Assembly (NCBI GenBank): GCA_934777505.1
Contig: CAKVNM010000002.1
Span: 1-64,000 of the forward strand
Direction: 5' to 3'
DNA length: 64,000 bases
Source: an uncultured Clostridia bacterium
Lineage (GTDB): Bacteria; Bacillota; Clostridia; Christensenellales; UBA1242
Part shown: positions 18,777-27,828 of the stretch, in pieces
How positions within the stretch are numbered: position 1 is the first letter of the stretch
How the letters are laid out: each line of letters starts with the position of its first letter
Translations under genes and position numbers: made by a program
Notes under the pieces: model-generated
What the model saw: only the letters and a program-made list of their open reading frames with translations
What the model was told of the DNA's origin: nothing
Database searches by the model: none

Positions 18777-20290
18777 ATATACTGCACAACAAAATATAAA
18801 ATAAACAACGCCGAAACAACATAGATTAACGCATTGATTTCTTTTGCTCGTTTTGTGCAAAGTTTTAAAATTGTGTAAGAAATTAGTCCCATTGCAATTC
18901 CATAAGTAATATTGCTTGTGAGTGGCATGATTATCACGGTTAGCACCGCTGGAATAATCTCTGTTAGGTCGTTAAAATTGATTTTTAGCACTGAGTCAAA
19001 CATTGTAATTCCCACCAAAATTAGTGCAGGAGCAGTTGCATAAACTGGGATTATCATGATTAGTGGACTAATAAACATTGAAATCAAAAAGAACAAACTT
19101 GTAAATAGTGTTGCAAGACCTGTTCTTGCTCCACTAGCAATTCCCGCACTGCTTTCAACATAACTCGTAACGCTAGGAATACCAAAACAACTACTCATGA
19201 TTGCCCCACAACCGTCAACAATCATTGCCTTGTTCATGCTTAGAACTTCGCCGTTTTCGTCATACAAATTGCCTTTTTCTGCCGTTGCATAGAGCGTTCC
19301 AACAGTGTCAAACATATCAATAAGCATGATTGCGTAAACTATCATCAAAACGCTAAGAATTGATGAAACAATATTCCCGCCAAACAATCCCGCAAAGTCA
19401 AACTTGAACATTGTTGTTGCAAAAAGTTCCTTGAATGGTGGGACCCAACTGTTTTCCCAAAGCGGAGCAAAAGGATTTACGCCAGTGCAGAACTTTAAGA
19501 TTATGTCTAGCACCGTTCCCGACAAAATGCCTATAAAAATTCCGCCGTTGACTTTTCTTGCATACAAAACTGCCATAACAAAAAAACTAAAAAGTGCAAC
19601 CAGTGGAGCAAAACTTGTTGCCGTGCCACGAATTAAGTCCAAAATTCCGCTGTTATTGCTACTAAGTCCAATGTTTAGAACAAATAGTCCAACACCAGTT
19701 GGAAGTGCCACCTTTATGCATTTTGGGATTGCATTAACAATCTTTTTTCTTAGTCCCGTTAGCGTTAACAAAACAAACGCAACGCTTGCCATAAGGCATA
19801 GTGCCATGGTCTGCTCAAAGGTGTACTTCCCGCCTTCGATTAATTGCACTGCATAGGAGCATAAGCCAATTCCCGGAGCAAGTGCTATTGGAATATTGGC
19901 GTATAAAGCCATGCACACGGTGGAAACAACGGTTGTTAAAATTGTAGCAAGAAACATGGCTTTCCACATAGCTTCTGTTCCAATGCCGTTAAATAGCCCC
20001 GGAATGACCACCAAAGTGTATGAAAGCACCAAAAAGTTAACAAGTCCGCCCAAAAATTCTTTTTTAAAACTTGAACCACGCTTGGTGTAGCCAAAAAAAT
20101 TGTCGAGTCTAATATCAAACTTGTTTGGCTTTTTCTCACTCGTCTGCAAATTTTCTGGATTTGATTGATTTTGTGTGCTAACTTCAACATTCTCTGTTTG
20201 TGGATTTGTTGTAGTGGGTTTTGCGTCTGCTACGCTTTCCACATTGCTAGCAGTTTGCTCTTGCAATAATTTATCGTTTCTGTCTTCCAA
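18773..20290 (-). CDS. NCS2-family purine permease (AzgA/PbuG-like)
   Basis: This 505-residue permease has 12-14 predicted membrane helices. Family motifs include the start of the membrane domain (FFGYTKRGSSFKKEFLGGL), the N-terminal ALAPGIGL turn and DMFDTVGTLYATAEKGNLYDENG, which marks the adenine/guanine/hypoxanthine branch. It probably imports purines with protons. An unusual Gln/Asn/Thr-rich tail of about 55 residues precedes the membrane domain. The start codon is TTG after AAAGGTGA. The gene follows the ABC-F gene by 21 bp on the same strand and is probably cotranscribed; no purine riboswitch fits in that gap. Confidence 0.92.
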   Translation of the reverse strand: MEDRNDKLLQEQTASNVESVADAKPTTTNPQTENVEVSTQNQSNPENLQTSEKKPNKFDIRLDNFFGYTKRGSSFKKEFLGGLVNFLVLSYTLVVIPGLFNGIGTEAMWKAMFLATILTTVVSTVCMALYANIPIALAPGIGLCSYAVQLIEGGKYTFEQTMALCLMASVAFVLLTLTGLRKKIVNAIPKCIKVALPTGVGLFVLNIGLSSNNSGILDLIRGTATSFAPLVALFSFFVMAVLYARKVNGGIFIGILSGTVLDIILKFCTGVNPFAPLWENSWVPPFKELFATTMFKFDFAGLFGGNIVSSILSVLMIVYAIMLIDMFDTVGTLYATAEKGNLYDENGEVLSMNKAMIVDGCGAIMSSCFGIPSVTSYVESSAGIASGARTGLATLFTSLFFLISMFISPLIMIIPVYATAPALILVGITMFDSVLKINFNDLTEIIPAVLTVIIMPLTSNITYGIAMGLISYTILKLCTKRAKEINALIYVVSALFILYFVVQYI

Positions 20291-20311
20291 ATTTTCACCT
20301 TTACTAATATA

Positions 20312-21883
20312 TTACAAAGTGTCCAAATAGTCTTCATAGGAGCATTGTTTGTCGAATTCTTTTGTTTTGTTAATAACTATAATGCGGTTTGCAACTGTTT
20401 GCATAAGTTCGTGGTCGTGAGAAGAAAATAATATCACTCCGCCAAAGTTTTCCATACCCTTGTTGAGTGACTGAATACTCTCCAAGTCCAAATGGTTGGT
20501 TGGCTCGTCAAAGATTAGCACATTGCCCGATGTTAACATCATTCTTGCAAGCATACATCTAACTTTTTCGCCACCAGATAAAACCTTGGCTTTTTTCAAG
20601 GCTTCTTCGCCCGAAAATAACATTCTGCCAAGCCAACTTCTAAGGAAAGTTTGCTCATGCTCTTTTGAAAATTGTCCAAGCCATTCAACAAGGTTTAGGT
20701 CGCAGTTGTCAAAAAAGTCATTATAGTTTTGTGGCATATAACTTGTTGTGATTGTCTTGCCCCACTTTACTGTGCCAGTATAGTCAGTGTCTTTTCCAGC
20801 CAAAATATCAAAGAATTTTGAAAGCAAAAGGCTGTTATCACTCAAAAATGCGACTTTTTCGTTTTTGTTGATTGTGAACGAAACATTTTCAAAAAAGCCT
20901 TCTTTTGTCAAATTTTCAACAGTCAAAACTTCGTTGCCGATATCTCTTTCTGGCTTAAAGTCAACATAAGGATATTTTCTGTTGCTTGGAACAATGTCGT
21001 TTAGAGTTAACTTTTCAAGTTCCTTCTTTCTTGAAGTTGCTTGTCTGCTTTTGCTGGCGTTTGCGCTAAATCTTGCAATAAACTCTTTGAGTTCTTCCGC
21101 TCTTTGTTCCATTTTTTTGTTTTGCTCTCTTGCCTGTCTTTGCAAAAGTTGATTGGTTTCGTACCAAAAATCATAGTTGCCAACAAACATATTGATTTTT
21201 CCATAGTCAACATCGCAGATGTTTGTGCAAATTTTGTTCAAAAAGTGACGGTTGTGCGAAACAACAATGATAATGTTTTCAAAGTCCAGCAAAAAGTTTT
21301 CTAGCCACCTAACAGTTTTTGCGTCTAGGTTGTTGGTTGGTTCGTCAAGCACCAAAATATCTGGATTTCCAAAAAGTGCTTGTGCTAGCAAAACTTTAAC
21401 TTTCAACTTGCTGTCCAAATCTTTCATTAGTAAATAGTGATAGTCTGTTGAAACTCCAAGACCGTTCAAAAGGTTTTGAGCGTCACTCTCGGCTTCGTAG
21501 CCACCGAGTTCCATAAACTCGTTTTCGAGTTCGCCCGCCTTGATGCCGTCTTCTTCGTTAAAATCTGGCTTTGCGTACAAAGCGTCTTTTTCGGTCATAA
21601 TATCAAAAAGTTTTTTGTGACCAGAAAGCACGGTGTTGATAACCGTGTAGTCGTTATATTTTTCCTGATTTTGTTCAAGAACGCTCATTCTTTCGTTTGG
21701 AGAGATAAAAACTTCGCCAGTGGTTGGTTCGAGTGCTCCTGTTAAGATTCTTAAAAATGTTGATTTTCCTGCTCCGTTTGCGCCAATAATGCCGTAGCAG
21801 TTGCCTTTTGTAAATTTTAAGTTTACATCTTCATAAAGTTTTTTGTCCGAAAATCTTAAACTTAAATTACTAACTTGTATCAT
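20312..21883 (-). CDS. ABC-F family ATPase (YkpA/YbiT-like)
   Basis: This 523-residue soluble protein has two ATPase domains: Walker A GANGAGKST near residue 35 and a second, degenerate P-loop region near 340, with signature LSGGEKVRCMLARMML and Walker B VLIFDEPTNHLD. Between them is the basic interdomain linker rich in Arg/Lys/Glu typical of ABC-F proteins. Such proteins act on the ribosome to resolve stalling or give antibiotic protection, and they have no membrane partner. In the second domain the P-loop (SDNSLLLSKF) has lost the GKS/T core, so ATP binding there may be impaired. The start at 21883 follows AAAAAGGAAA; the longer frame from 21916 has no ribosome binding site. Confidence 0.9.
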   Translation of the reverse strand: MIQVSNLSLRFSDKKLYEDVNLKFTKGNCYGIIGANGAGKSTFLRILTGALEPTTGEVFISPNERMSVLEQNQEKYNDYTVINTVLSGHKKLFDIMTEKDALYAKPDFNEEDGIKAGELENEFMELGGYEAESDAQNLLNGLGVSTDYHYLLMKDLDSKLKVKVLLAQALFGNPDILVLDEPTNNLDAKTVRWLENFLLDFENIIIVVSHNRHFLNKICTNICDVDYGKINMFVGNYDFWYETNQLLQRQAREQNKKMEQRAEELKEFIARFSANASKSRQATSRKKELEKLTLNDIVPSNRKYPYVDFKPERDIGNEVLTVENLTKEGFFENVSFTINKNEKVAFLSDNSLLLSKFFDILAGKDTDYTGTVKWGKTITTSYMPQNYNDFFDNCDLNLVEWLGQFSKEHEQTFLRSWLGRMLFSGEEALKKAKVLSGGEKVRCMLARMMLTSGNVLIFDEPTNHLDLESIQSLNKGMENFGGVILFSSHDHELMQTVANRIIVINKTKEFDKQCSYEDYLDTL

Positions 21884-22069
21884 GTGATAAATTTCCTTTT
21901 TTGTATAATCTAACATATTATAACATTAAATCAGCAAAAATCAATATTAAAATTTCACATATTATGTTAAAATAAAATATATAATAAATATTTTTGATGA
22001 CAAATATATTATTCAAATAAAAGTTTGCATTTTGGCATAAAATAGTTTAAAAGTTGGGTGGCAAAATTT

Positions 22070-23128
22070 ATGAAAAAAGCACTTTGGCTAATAATTACGG
22101 GTTTACTATCGGGGCTAGCAATCACAGCAAGTTGGATTGTGCCTTTTTACCTTGTTTGGAGCATAGTGTTCACGGTGTCAACTGCTATAACATACCTATT
22201 TTATCTTATAACCGAACTGCTTAATCACAAAGCACGCAAACTTGCACTATTTTCTAATATTTTGGTTTTGAGTATTGTTGCGCTTTTTACAATTTTTTAC
22301 TACACGGGACTTCTTAGTCACTTTTCTAGTCTTGAAGAAGCACGAAAATGGTTTGAAAGTTTTGGAATTTGGGCGTGGCTGATATTCTTTATTATTCAAA
22401 TACTTCAAGTTGTTGTACTTCCAATTCCAGCACAAATAACAACGATTGCGGGCGTGCTAATTTTTGGGCCATGGATTGCGTTTGTGATTAGTGCCATTGC
22501 GATTGTGATTGGCTCGTTTGCCTGCTTTGCAATTGGAAAACTGTTTGGCGTTAAGATTGCATACAAACTGGCAAGCAAACAAACGGTTGACAAGTATCGT
22601 GATTTGCTAACAAAAAAAGGTAGAGTTTTGCTCCCAGTGATGTTTTTGTTCCCTGCTTTTCCAGACGACCTTTTGTGCTTTGTTGCGGGAACAACCAAGA
22701 TGACATGGAGATACTTCATTATCGTTACGCTTCTAACAAGACTAATTGGCGTGGCGTGCATTTGTTGGTTTGGAAGCGGAGATTTAATTCCTTTTCACGG
22801 CTGGGGTATTCCAGTTTGGATTGTGATTGGAATTGTAATGATTGTAACAGTATTTTTGCTATTTAAGTATCAAGAACAGTTTGAAGAATGGGTTATAAAA
22901 ACATTTACAAAAGACGGCAAAAAAGTTATTGCCGAAAAACACCGCAAAGCAAAGGAAAAACAAATATTAAAAGAGTGTGAAGAAAACTCTAAGCAAGACA
23001 AAAAAGATTATGTTAACTTTGAAGACGGAAGCAAAACAAAAGACGATTATATCAACTTTTCTAACAAGCAAGAGTCCAATATCGTTGGGCAGACAAAATC
23101 ACAAGAACAAAAAGAGCCTAAAAATTAG
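22070..23128 (+). CDS. TVP38/TMEM64 (DedA-like, VTT domain) membrane protein
   Basis: This 352-residue protein has two or three N-terminal helices, then a VTT domain (about 110-280) with the family hallmarks GVLIFGPWIAFVISAIA and LLPVMFLFPAFPDDLLCFVAG. A charged cytoplasmic tail of about 70 residues follows. Relatives act as lipid scramblases or proton-coupled membrane-homeostasis proteins. I prefer the ATG at 22070, which has a weak GGGTGG upstream, over a GTG at 22058 that has none. The gene is monocistronic and ends at a terminator. Confidence 0.88.
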   Translation: MKKALWLIITGLLSGLAITASWIVPFYLVWSIVFTVSTAITYLFYLITELLNHKARKLALFSNILVLSIVALFTIFYYTGLLSHFSSLEEARKWFESFGIWAWLIFFIIQILQVVVLPIPAQITTIAGVLIFGPWIAFVISAIAIVIGSFACFAIGKLFGVKIAYKLASKQTVDKYRDLLTKKGRVLLPVMFLFPAFPDDLLCFVAGTTKMTWRYFIIVTLLTRLIGVACICWFGSGDLIPFHGWGIPVWIVIGIVMIVTVFLLFKYQEQFEEWVIKTFTKDGKKVIAEKHRKAKEKQILKECEENSKQDKKDYVNFEDGSKTKDDYINFSNKQESNIVGQTKSQEQKEPKN

Positions 23129-23140
23129 GTTCTTTTTTTT
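23110..23140 (+). terminator. Terminator of the TVP38-like gene
   Basis: The stem AAAGAGCCTA/TAGGTTCTTT (one G-T pair) is followed by a T run and overlaps the stop codon. Confidence 0.85.
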
Positions 23141-23206
23141 GTAATAATTTTTTGAAAAAAATATAAAAACGCTTAAATTTGACGAAAAAATGTGAAAAAT
23201 TAAAGT

Positions 23207-23235
23207 TTTTCAAGGATTTTTGAGCCATATAAAAT
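23207..23235 (+). promoter_or_regulatory. Probable promoter of the Cys-rich protein gene
   Basis: TTTTCA (23207-23212), 17 bp and TAAAAT (23230-23235) predict a transcript start near 23242, at the foot of the first hairpin of the leader. Confidence 0.55.
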
Positions 23236-23240
23236 AAAAA

Positions 23241-23390
23241 CTGAGAGAGTTATATCCGGAACTACTCTCTCTATATAAACTGACATATATCAGGAATGGC
23301 GTATACATAATCAGTCTATTAAAGGCAACAAAAAAATGTTACAAGAATAAAAAATATTTTGTTGCACAACCTAAGTTTGTAAGGAGGAAC
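23241..23390 (+). promoter_or_regulatory. Structured 5' leader, about 150 nt, unidentified
   Basis: Three possible stems are visible. The 5'-terminal hairpin pairs GAGAGAGT (23243-23250) with ACTCTCTC (23264-23271). A middle element pairs ACTGA with TCAGT around 23279-23315. A third pairs GCAACAAAA (about 23325) with TTTTGTTGC (about 23364). It ends in GTAAGGAGGAAC, the ribosome binding site of the next gene. It does not match a riboswitch class I know. The terminal hairpin could stabilise the mRNA or the leader could sense a signal. Confidence 0.45.
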
Positions 23391-23392
23391 TT

Positions 23393-23596
23393 ATGGCAGA
23401 AAAATGTACTTGCGGTTGCAATGTTGACCAAACAGGTTGCTATTGTTGTTGTAATTGCGGGCAAAAAATCTATCTTGACGAAGGTCAAACTTTGCCACCA
23501 TGCCCAAGATGCACAAATCAAACATTTGAAAAAGAAACCGCTGAAAACAAAGAATACTTTAACGAAAAAAGTCATAACTACGAAAAGAACAACTAA
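23393..23596 (+). CDS. Small Cys-rich zinc-ribbon-like protein
   Basis: This 67-residue protein has 11 Cys, ten of them in the first 40 residues: a metallothionein-like CTCGCN...CYCCCNCG run, then a zinc-ribbon-like second knuckle LPPCPRC. The tail is charged and low in complexity. It probably binds zinc or another soft metal; a role in metal buffering is inference. The start follows a near-perfect AAGGAGG with 6-nt spacing, and the long structured leader suggests control after transcription starts. It ends at a strong terminator. Confidence 0.85.
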   Translation: MAEKCTCGCNVDQTGCYCCCNCGQKIYLDEGQTLPPCPRCTNQTFEKETAENKEYFNEKSHNYEKNN

Positions 23597-23598
23597 CC

Positions 23599-23626
23599 AA
23601 AAGAGATTGCAAAATCTCTTTTTTGT
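23599..23626 (+). terminator. Terminator of the Cys-rich protein gene
   Basis: The stem AAGAGATT/AATCTCTT with a short loop is followed by six Ts, just after the stop codon. Confidence 0.9.
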
Positions 23627-23637
23627 TGCAGTAGGTA

Positions 23638-23666
23638 TTGACAACACGCTTTTTTTGATATAAAAT
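23638..23666 (+). promoter_or_regulatory. Promoter of the 151-residue protein gene
   Basis: TTGACA (23638-23643), 17 bp and TAAAAT (23661-23666) lie 30 bp before the start codon. Confidence 0.88.
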
Positions 23667-23695
23667 TAGATTAATAAATATTGGAGGGTTAATAT

Positions 23696-24151
23696 ATGGC
23701 AGAAAATTACGAAGGCAAAATTTCTTCATTGCAAGTACAAATTGTTGGTGACGAAGAAGAACAAAGAAGATGTCATCTTGTTAACTACATTTTCTACACT
23801 GGCAAACTTTGCGAAACAAAAGGCAGAATTAGAGAAGACTCACAAGTTTTTAAAGATATGGTTAGCGAAATTCACGAATCGCAAGAAGAATGGCTAATGC
23901 TTGAAAAACAACTTCTTGACGGAATTGAAAATTATCTAAATGCAAAGAAATTCGATTTTGACGGAATGGACACTTGCATTGGAACATTAAAGTATCTTGA
24001 CAGAGTTTACTCCTACGGCAAGGACTTAAAATATCTTCAACACAAAAAATTGCAAACACTATTGAAAAACGCAAACAAACTTAGCAAGCAAATGGTTGAA
24101 AATTATTACAACGAGAACAACCTTGACGAATCGCTAGAAGACAAAAAGTAA
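23696..24151 (+). CDS. Unknown cytoplasmic protein, helical
   Basis: This 151-residue acidic protein is predicted to be mainly alpha-helical, with no signal segment or membrane helix. I do not recognise the family. It has its own consensus promoter, a strong ribosome binding site (GGAGGG, 8-nt spacing) and a terminator, so it is a genuine and probably well-expressed gene. Its length and helical heptads (SQEEWLMLEKQLLDGIENYL) would allow a small helical bundle. Confidence 0.75.
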   Translation: MAENYEGKISSLQVQIVGDEEEQRRCHLVNYIFYTGKLCETKGRIREDSQVFKDMVSEIHESQEEWLMLEKQLLDGIENYLNAKKFDFDGMDTCIGTLKYLDRVYSYGKDLKYLQHKKLQTLLKNANKLSKQMVENYYNENNLDESLEDKK

Positions 24152-24165
24152 TTTTGATAAAAATA

Positions 24166-24197
24166 AAAAAAGCATATCGTTTTGATATGCTTTTTTG
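24166..24197. terminator. Bidirectional terminator between convergent genes
   Basis: The stem AAAGCATATC/GATATGCTTT is flanked by A and T runs and serves the genes ending at 24151 and 24221. Confidence 0.9.
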
Positions 24198-24220
24198 TTG
24201 TTAATCAAATTTGATTAGGC

Positions 24221-25927
24221 TTAAATTTTTTCGGCAATGATTGCACCTGTTGTGTTAATGATTGTGATAACATTTGTCATGCCTTCGCTTGCACTATTAA
24301 CAAGGAATCTTGCGCATTGATAGTTGTCTTCGGTGTATCTTGAAATTTTGCCGTTTGAGTCTGTTGACTGTTCATAAGTTGGGTAGTTGTTGAGTTGAAT
24401 ACTTGCATATTTTACAAGATATTTTGCGTTTGAGTTTTTGTTTTGCTTTGTGATAAGAATAAAGTTGTCAAGTGGAGTTTTTAGGCTAACTTGTTTTGAA
24501 GAAGTTGAAATGTTGCTTGCTCCCTTAACTTGCAAGTATTTTAACTCGATTTGAGATTCTGTTGCGTTAATATCAATCGCACTGCGAATGTTTGAAACTG
24601 CGATGTAACCATAAGTGTTTTTAACATCAAGCATTGATTGTGTTGTGTCGAGCAAGTTCAAAAGTTTGCTGCTAATGTAAGCATTTACTGTGTTGCTTTC
24701 TTGGTCGAACGAATCAACTGGAAGACTGCTTGCATCTTTAAATGAGATATTGATTGCACCATATTCACTTGTTGCTTGCACTTTTCTGTAAGCATTGTTT
24801 ACTGTGATTTTGCCTTTGGTTGATGTTAGTCCAAGTCTAAATAGTGATGAACCAACATAGATATCTCCGTCTTTGCTGTTGATAACAACTGGTTTTTCCA
24901 TGATTGCAAGAGCTTCTGCACTGCCGTCATCTTCCATATTCCAAGATGATTTGCTTGCGTCTGTTGAAAGGCTACCAACTTGGCTGATTGAAGTTTTGCC
25001 GTTGTTATTTTCAACGAACACATCGTTAACTGTTGTGTTAACATCAATATTCGCTGAGTCTGTGTGAACTTCAAGGTCGCCGTAAACTTTTCCGTTAACT
25101 TTTAGATAACCGCTTTCGGCGTTGTATGTTAGGTTGTTGCAATCGTCAACTGTGATTGAAGGATTGTTGATTTTACCTTCTTCGGTTGAAGCAACAACTT
25201 CTAGGTTGCCAACGCTCTTGAAAATATATGTTCCAATAGTGCTGTCTACGATAACATTTCCGCTAAGGTTGTCGTTAACCAAAATTCTTCCAAAAATATT
25301 TTTGATTTTTAGTGTTCCGTTAACGCCTGCATTTTTGAAGTTTACGCTACCCTTTAAGCCTGTGCAAGAAGATTCAATGTCGTTGATTCTAAGTTTTTGT
25401 GAACCTGTTTCGCCAAATGTCATTGTTCCGTTGTTGGACAAAGTTTTTAGGTTAACAGTGTTGTTTTCGTAAAGATTTTGTGGAATTTGAATTCTCAAAA
25501 CACGATTTGCCTTTAAAAACCAACCTGTTGGTTCTGTAACCTTAACTGTCATTGTTTTTGAACTTTCGTCATAGTTAACATTAACTTTTGCAAACTTGTT
25601 GGAGTCCATGCTGTTTGTAAAGCCAATAACATTGTTTGTCATATCGAAAACAATTTTGTTGTTAACAGTGTTTGATGAAGCAATTTCAACATCAAAGTCT
25701 GTTGTTTCGATAACAAAGTTGTATGTGTCGTTTTTGATTGTTTCAATGTTTGCAATATCCGTGCTAACGGCTGTTTTAACTTTTTCTGCACTGGTGTTAA
25801 GATAACTATATCCAAAAATCCTAACACTTGGAGCAACTACCATAACACCAAGGCAAATAATCACTCCCGCAAAAGCAATGCCAATTACGACTAATATACT
25901 CAATAAAATTTTCTTAACTAATTCCAT
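24221..25927 (-). CDS. Membrane-anchored adhesin-like protein (DUF4097-like)
   Basis: This 568-residue protein has one N-terminal membrane helix (about 8-33) and a long extracytoplasmic region of short, regular beta-strands. Recurring patterns such as VEIASSNT, LRINDIESS, DSTIGTY, NAESGYLKVNG and TSEYGAINISF resemble the right-handed beta-roll of DUF4097 'putative adhesin' proteins. It probably sits on the outer face of the membrane. The start follows a GGGGG-type ribosome binding site. It is monocistronic; I infer no further function. Confidence 0.78.
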   Translation of the reverse strand: MELVKKILLSILVVIGIAFAGVIICLGVMVVAPSVRIFGYSYLNTSAEKVKTAVSTDIANIETIKNDTYNFVIETTDFDVEIASSNTVNNKIVFDMTNNVIGFTNSMDSNKFAKVNVNYDESSKTMTVKVTEPTGWFLKANRVLRIQIPQNLYENNTVNLKTLSNNGTMTFGETGSQKLRINDIESSCTGLKGSVNFKNAGVNGTLKIKNIFGRILVNDNLSGNVIVDSTIGTYIFKSVGNLEVVASTEEGKINNPSITVDDCNNLTYNAESGYLKVNGKVYGDLEVHTDSANIDVNTTVNDVFVENNNGKTSISQVGSLSTDASKSSWNMEDDGSAEALAIMEKPVVINSKDGDIYVGSSLFRLGLTSTKGKITVNNAYRKVQATSEYGAINISFKDASSLPVDSFDQESNTVNAYISSKLLNLLDTTQSMLDVKNTYGYIAVSNIRSAIDINATESQIELKYLQVKGASNISTSSKQVSLKTPLDNFILITKQNKNSNAKYLVKYASIQLNNYPTYEQSTDSNGKISRYTEDNYQCARFLVNSASEGMTNVITIINTTGAIIAEKI

Positions 25928-26013
25928 TATTAGCCCCCATTTGTTTTTATGACAATATTATATAATAATATTTTTCAAAAATCAATAGTTATTTTTGCTA
26001 ATAGTTTGTTTGC

Positions 26014-26043
26014 ACAAAAAAACGCACATTTCTGTGCGAATTT
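26014..26043 (-). terminator. Terminator of alaS
   Basis: On the minus strand the stem TTCGCACAG/CTGTGCG with a short loop is followed by seven Ts. It abuts the stop codon at 26044, showing that the short reading frame is the natural end of the gene. Confidence 0.92.
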
Positions 26044-27828
26044 TTATTTTAAAATACCTTTAATTCTTCTAACGCCTGCGCTTGAACTTTCTTCTTTTAG
26101 AAGTACAAATTCTCCAAGTTCGCTTGTGTTGTGAACATGAGGTCCACCACAAATTTCCTTGCTAAAATCTCCAATGGTGTAGACTGTTACTTTTTCGCCG
26201 TACTTGTTGTCGAAAATACCCATTGCACCGCTTTGTCTTGCTTGTTCCAAAGTCATTTCTTCCTTTGTTACTGTTGCACCTTGTTTGATTCGTGCATTGA
26301 CTTTGTCGGTCAAAGTTTTCTTTTCGTCATCGGTCATTTTGTGGTCTAGACTAAAATCAAACCTAATACGCTCAGGAGTGATGTTGCAACCCCTTTGCAA
26401 AACTGCTTCGCCAAACATTTCTCTTAGTGTGGCAAGCATAATGTGAGCAAGTGTGTGATATTTTGTGTCGGCATACGATGTGCTTGATAGTCCACCCTTG
26501 AACACTTGTTCGCCAGCCATTCTGCTCTTTTGTTGGTGTTCTTGATATGCTTGTTTGTAGCCGTCAAGGTCTACTGTAAAGCCTTTTTCTTTGGCGATTT
26601 CGGTTGTTAGTTCGATTGGGAAGCCAAAAGTATCGTAGAGTCTAAACGCAGTTTTGCCGTCAATTTGATTGCCGTCCAACTTTTCGATAACCTTGTTGAT
26701 TTCCTTTAATCCACCATTGATTGTGTTGGAAAACTTTTTGATTTCTTTTTCTAGTTCGGTTAGGATAAAATCTTTTCTTTCTGTTAAAATTGAGTAGTCG
26801 TTAAAGTAGTTAATATAGTATCTTGCAATTTCAAGAAGTGCATATTGGTCAAGACCAATTCGTTTTGCACTGTTGATGCTTCTTCTAATCAATCTTCTAA
26901 GAACATAGCCTTGTCCAATATTACTTGGCGCAATTCCGTTTTCGTCACCCATTATGAAAACTGTGCTACGCATATGGTCGGCGATAATTCTGTATGCTCT
27001 ATCAAATTGTTCTTCTTGACCATATTTGTGTTCGGCAAGATTGTTCATAATGTCGATAGCGCCTTTAAAACACTCAATTTCAAACACGCTCTTGTAGCCA
27101 TTCAAAATTGCAACTGTTCGTTCAGCACCCATGCCAGAATCGACATTTTTTTGCTTCAAAAGTTTTGGAGCATCGCCTTCGTTTTCAACAACATATTGCA
27201 TGAACACATTGTTCCAAATTTCGATATATCTTCCGCAGTCGCAAGAAGGAGAGCAATGTTCACTGCAAGGCTTTTTGTCTGTTACAAAAAACATTTCTGT
27301 GTCTGGACCGCAAGGACCTGTTGAACCTGCTGACCACCAGTTGTTTTCTCTGCTTTCGTAGAAAATTTGATTTTCTGGCATTCCGCAATTTTTCCAAATA
27401 TCATGACTTTCGGTGTCTTTTGGAGCGGTTTCGTCACCCTTAAAAACTGTTACTGCAAGTCTATCAAGTGGAATACCCAAGTATTTTTCGCTTGTTAAAA
27501 ATTCAAAACTGTTTTTGATTGCTTCTTCTTTAAAGTAAGCACCCAAACTCCAATAGCCAAGCATTTCAAAAAATGTGCAGTGAGTGTTGTCGCCAACTTC
27601 GTCAATATCGTTTGTTCTAACGCATCTTTGAATATCGCAAAGTTTGTTTCCGCTTGGGTGTTTTGCACCAAGAAGATATGGCACAAGTGGATGCATTCCT
27701 GCTGTTGTAAACAAAACTGAGCCATCGTTTTGTGGAAGGAGTGATGCATTGTCGATTTGTACATGACCTTTTTGAGTGTAAAACTCAATCCACATTTTCT
27801 TTAATTGTTCTACTGTTAAATGTTTCAT
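26044..27828 (-). CDS. alaS: Alanine--tRNA ligase, short form without C-Ala domain
   Basis: This 594-residue enzyme charges tRNA-Ala. It has the class II catalytic core (LFTTAGMHPLVPYLLG, QRCVRTNDIDEVGD, STGPCGPDTEMFF), the tRNA-recognition region (GYVLRRLIRRSI) and an editing domain with both metal motifs (HTLAH near residue 453 and CGGPH near 556). It stops right after the editing domain. Usual bacterial AlaRS has about 870-880 residues, so the coiled-coil/DHHA1 C-Ala part of about 280 residues is absent. A terminator directly follows the stop, and no remnant of C-Ala is visible downstream, so this is not a recent frameshift. The start follows AAAGGAAGAA. No T-box is visible in the 137-bp leader. 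Confidence 0.93.
   Translation of the reverse strand: MKHLTVEQLKKMWIEFYTQKGHVQIDNASLLPQNDGSVLFTTAGMHPLVPYLLGAKHPSGNKLCDIQRCVRTNDIDEVGDNTHCTFFEMLGYWSLGAYFKEEAIKNSFEFLTSEKYLGIPLDRLAVTVFKGDETAPKDTESHDIWKNCGMPENQIFYESRENNWWSAGSTGPCGPDTEMFFVTDKKPCSEHCSPSCDCGRYIEIWNNVFMQYVVENEGDAPKLLKQKNVDSGMGAERTVAILNGYKSVFEIECFKGAIDIMNNLAEHKYGQEEQFDRAYRIIADHMRSTVFIMGDENGIAPSNIGQGYVLRRLIRRSINSAKRIGLDQYALLEIARYYINYFNDYSILTERKDFILTELEKEIKKFSNTINGGLKEINKVIEKLDGNQIDGKTAFRLYDTFGFPIELTTEIAKEKGFTVDLDGYKQAYQEHQQKSRMAGEQVFKGGLSSTSYADTKYHTLAHIMLATLREMFGEAVLQRGCNITPERIRFDFSLDHKMTDDEKKTLTDKVNARIKQGATVTKEEMTLEQARQSGAMGIFDNKYGEKVTVYTIGDFSKEICGGPHVHNTSELGEFVLLKEESSSAGVRRIKGILK

Noticed and set aside
20291..20311. Purine riboswitch before the NCS2 permease
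   Set aside because: The gap to the upstream gene is 21 bp, too short for an aptamer.
22058..22069. GTG start four codons before the chosen ATG of the TVP38-like gene
   Set aside because: No ribosome binding site precedes it, whereas the ATG at 22070 has a weak one.
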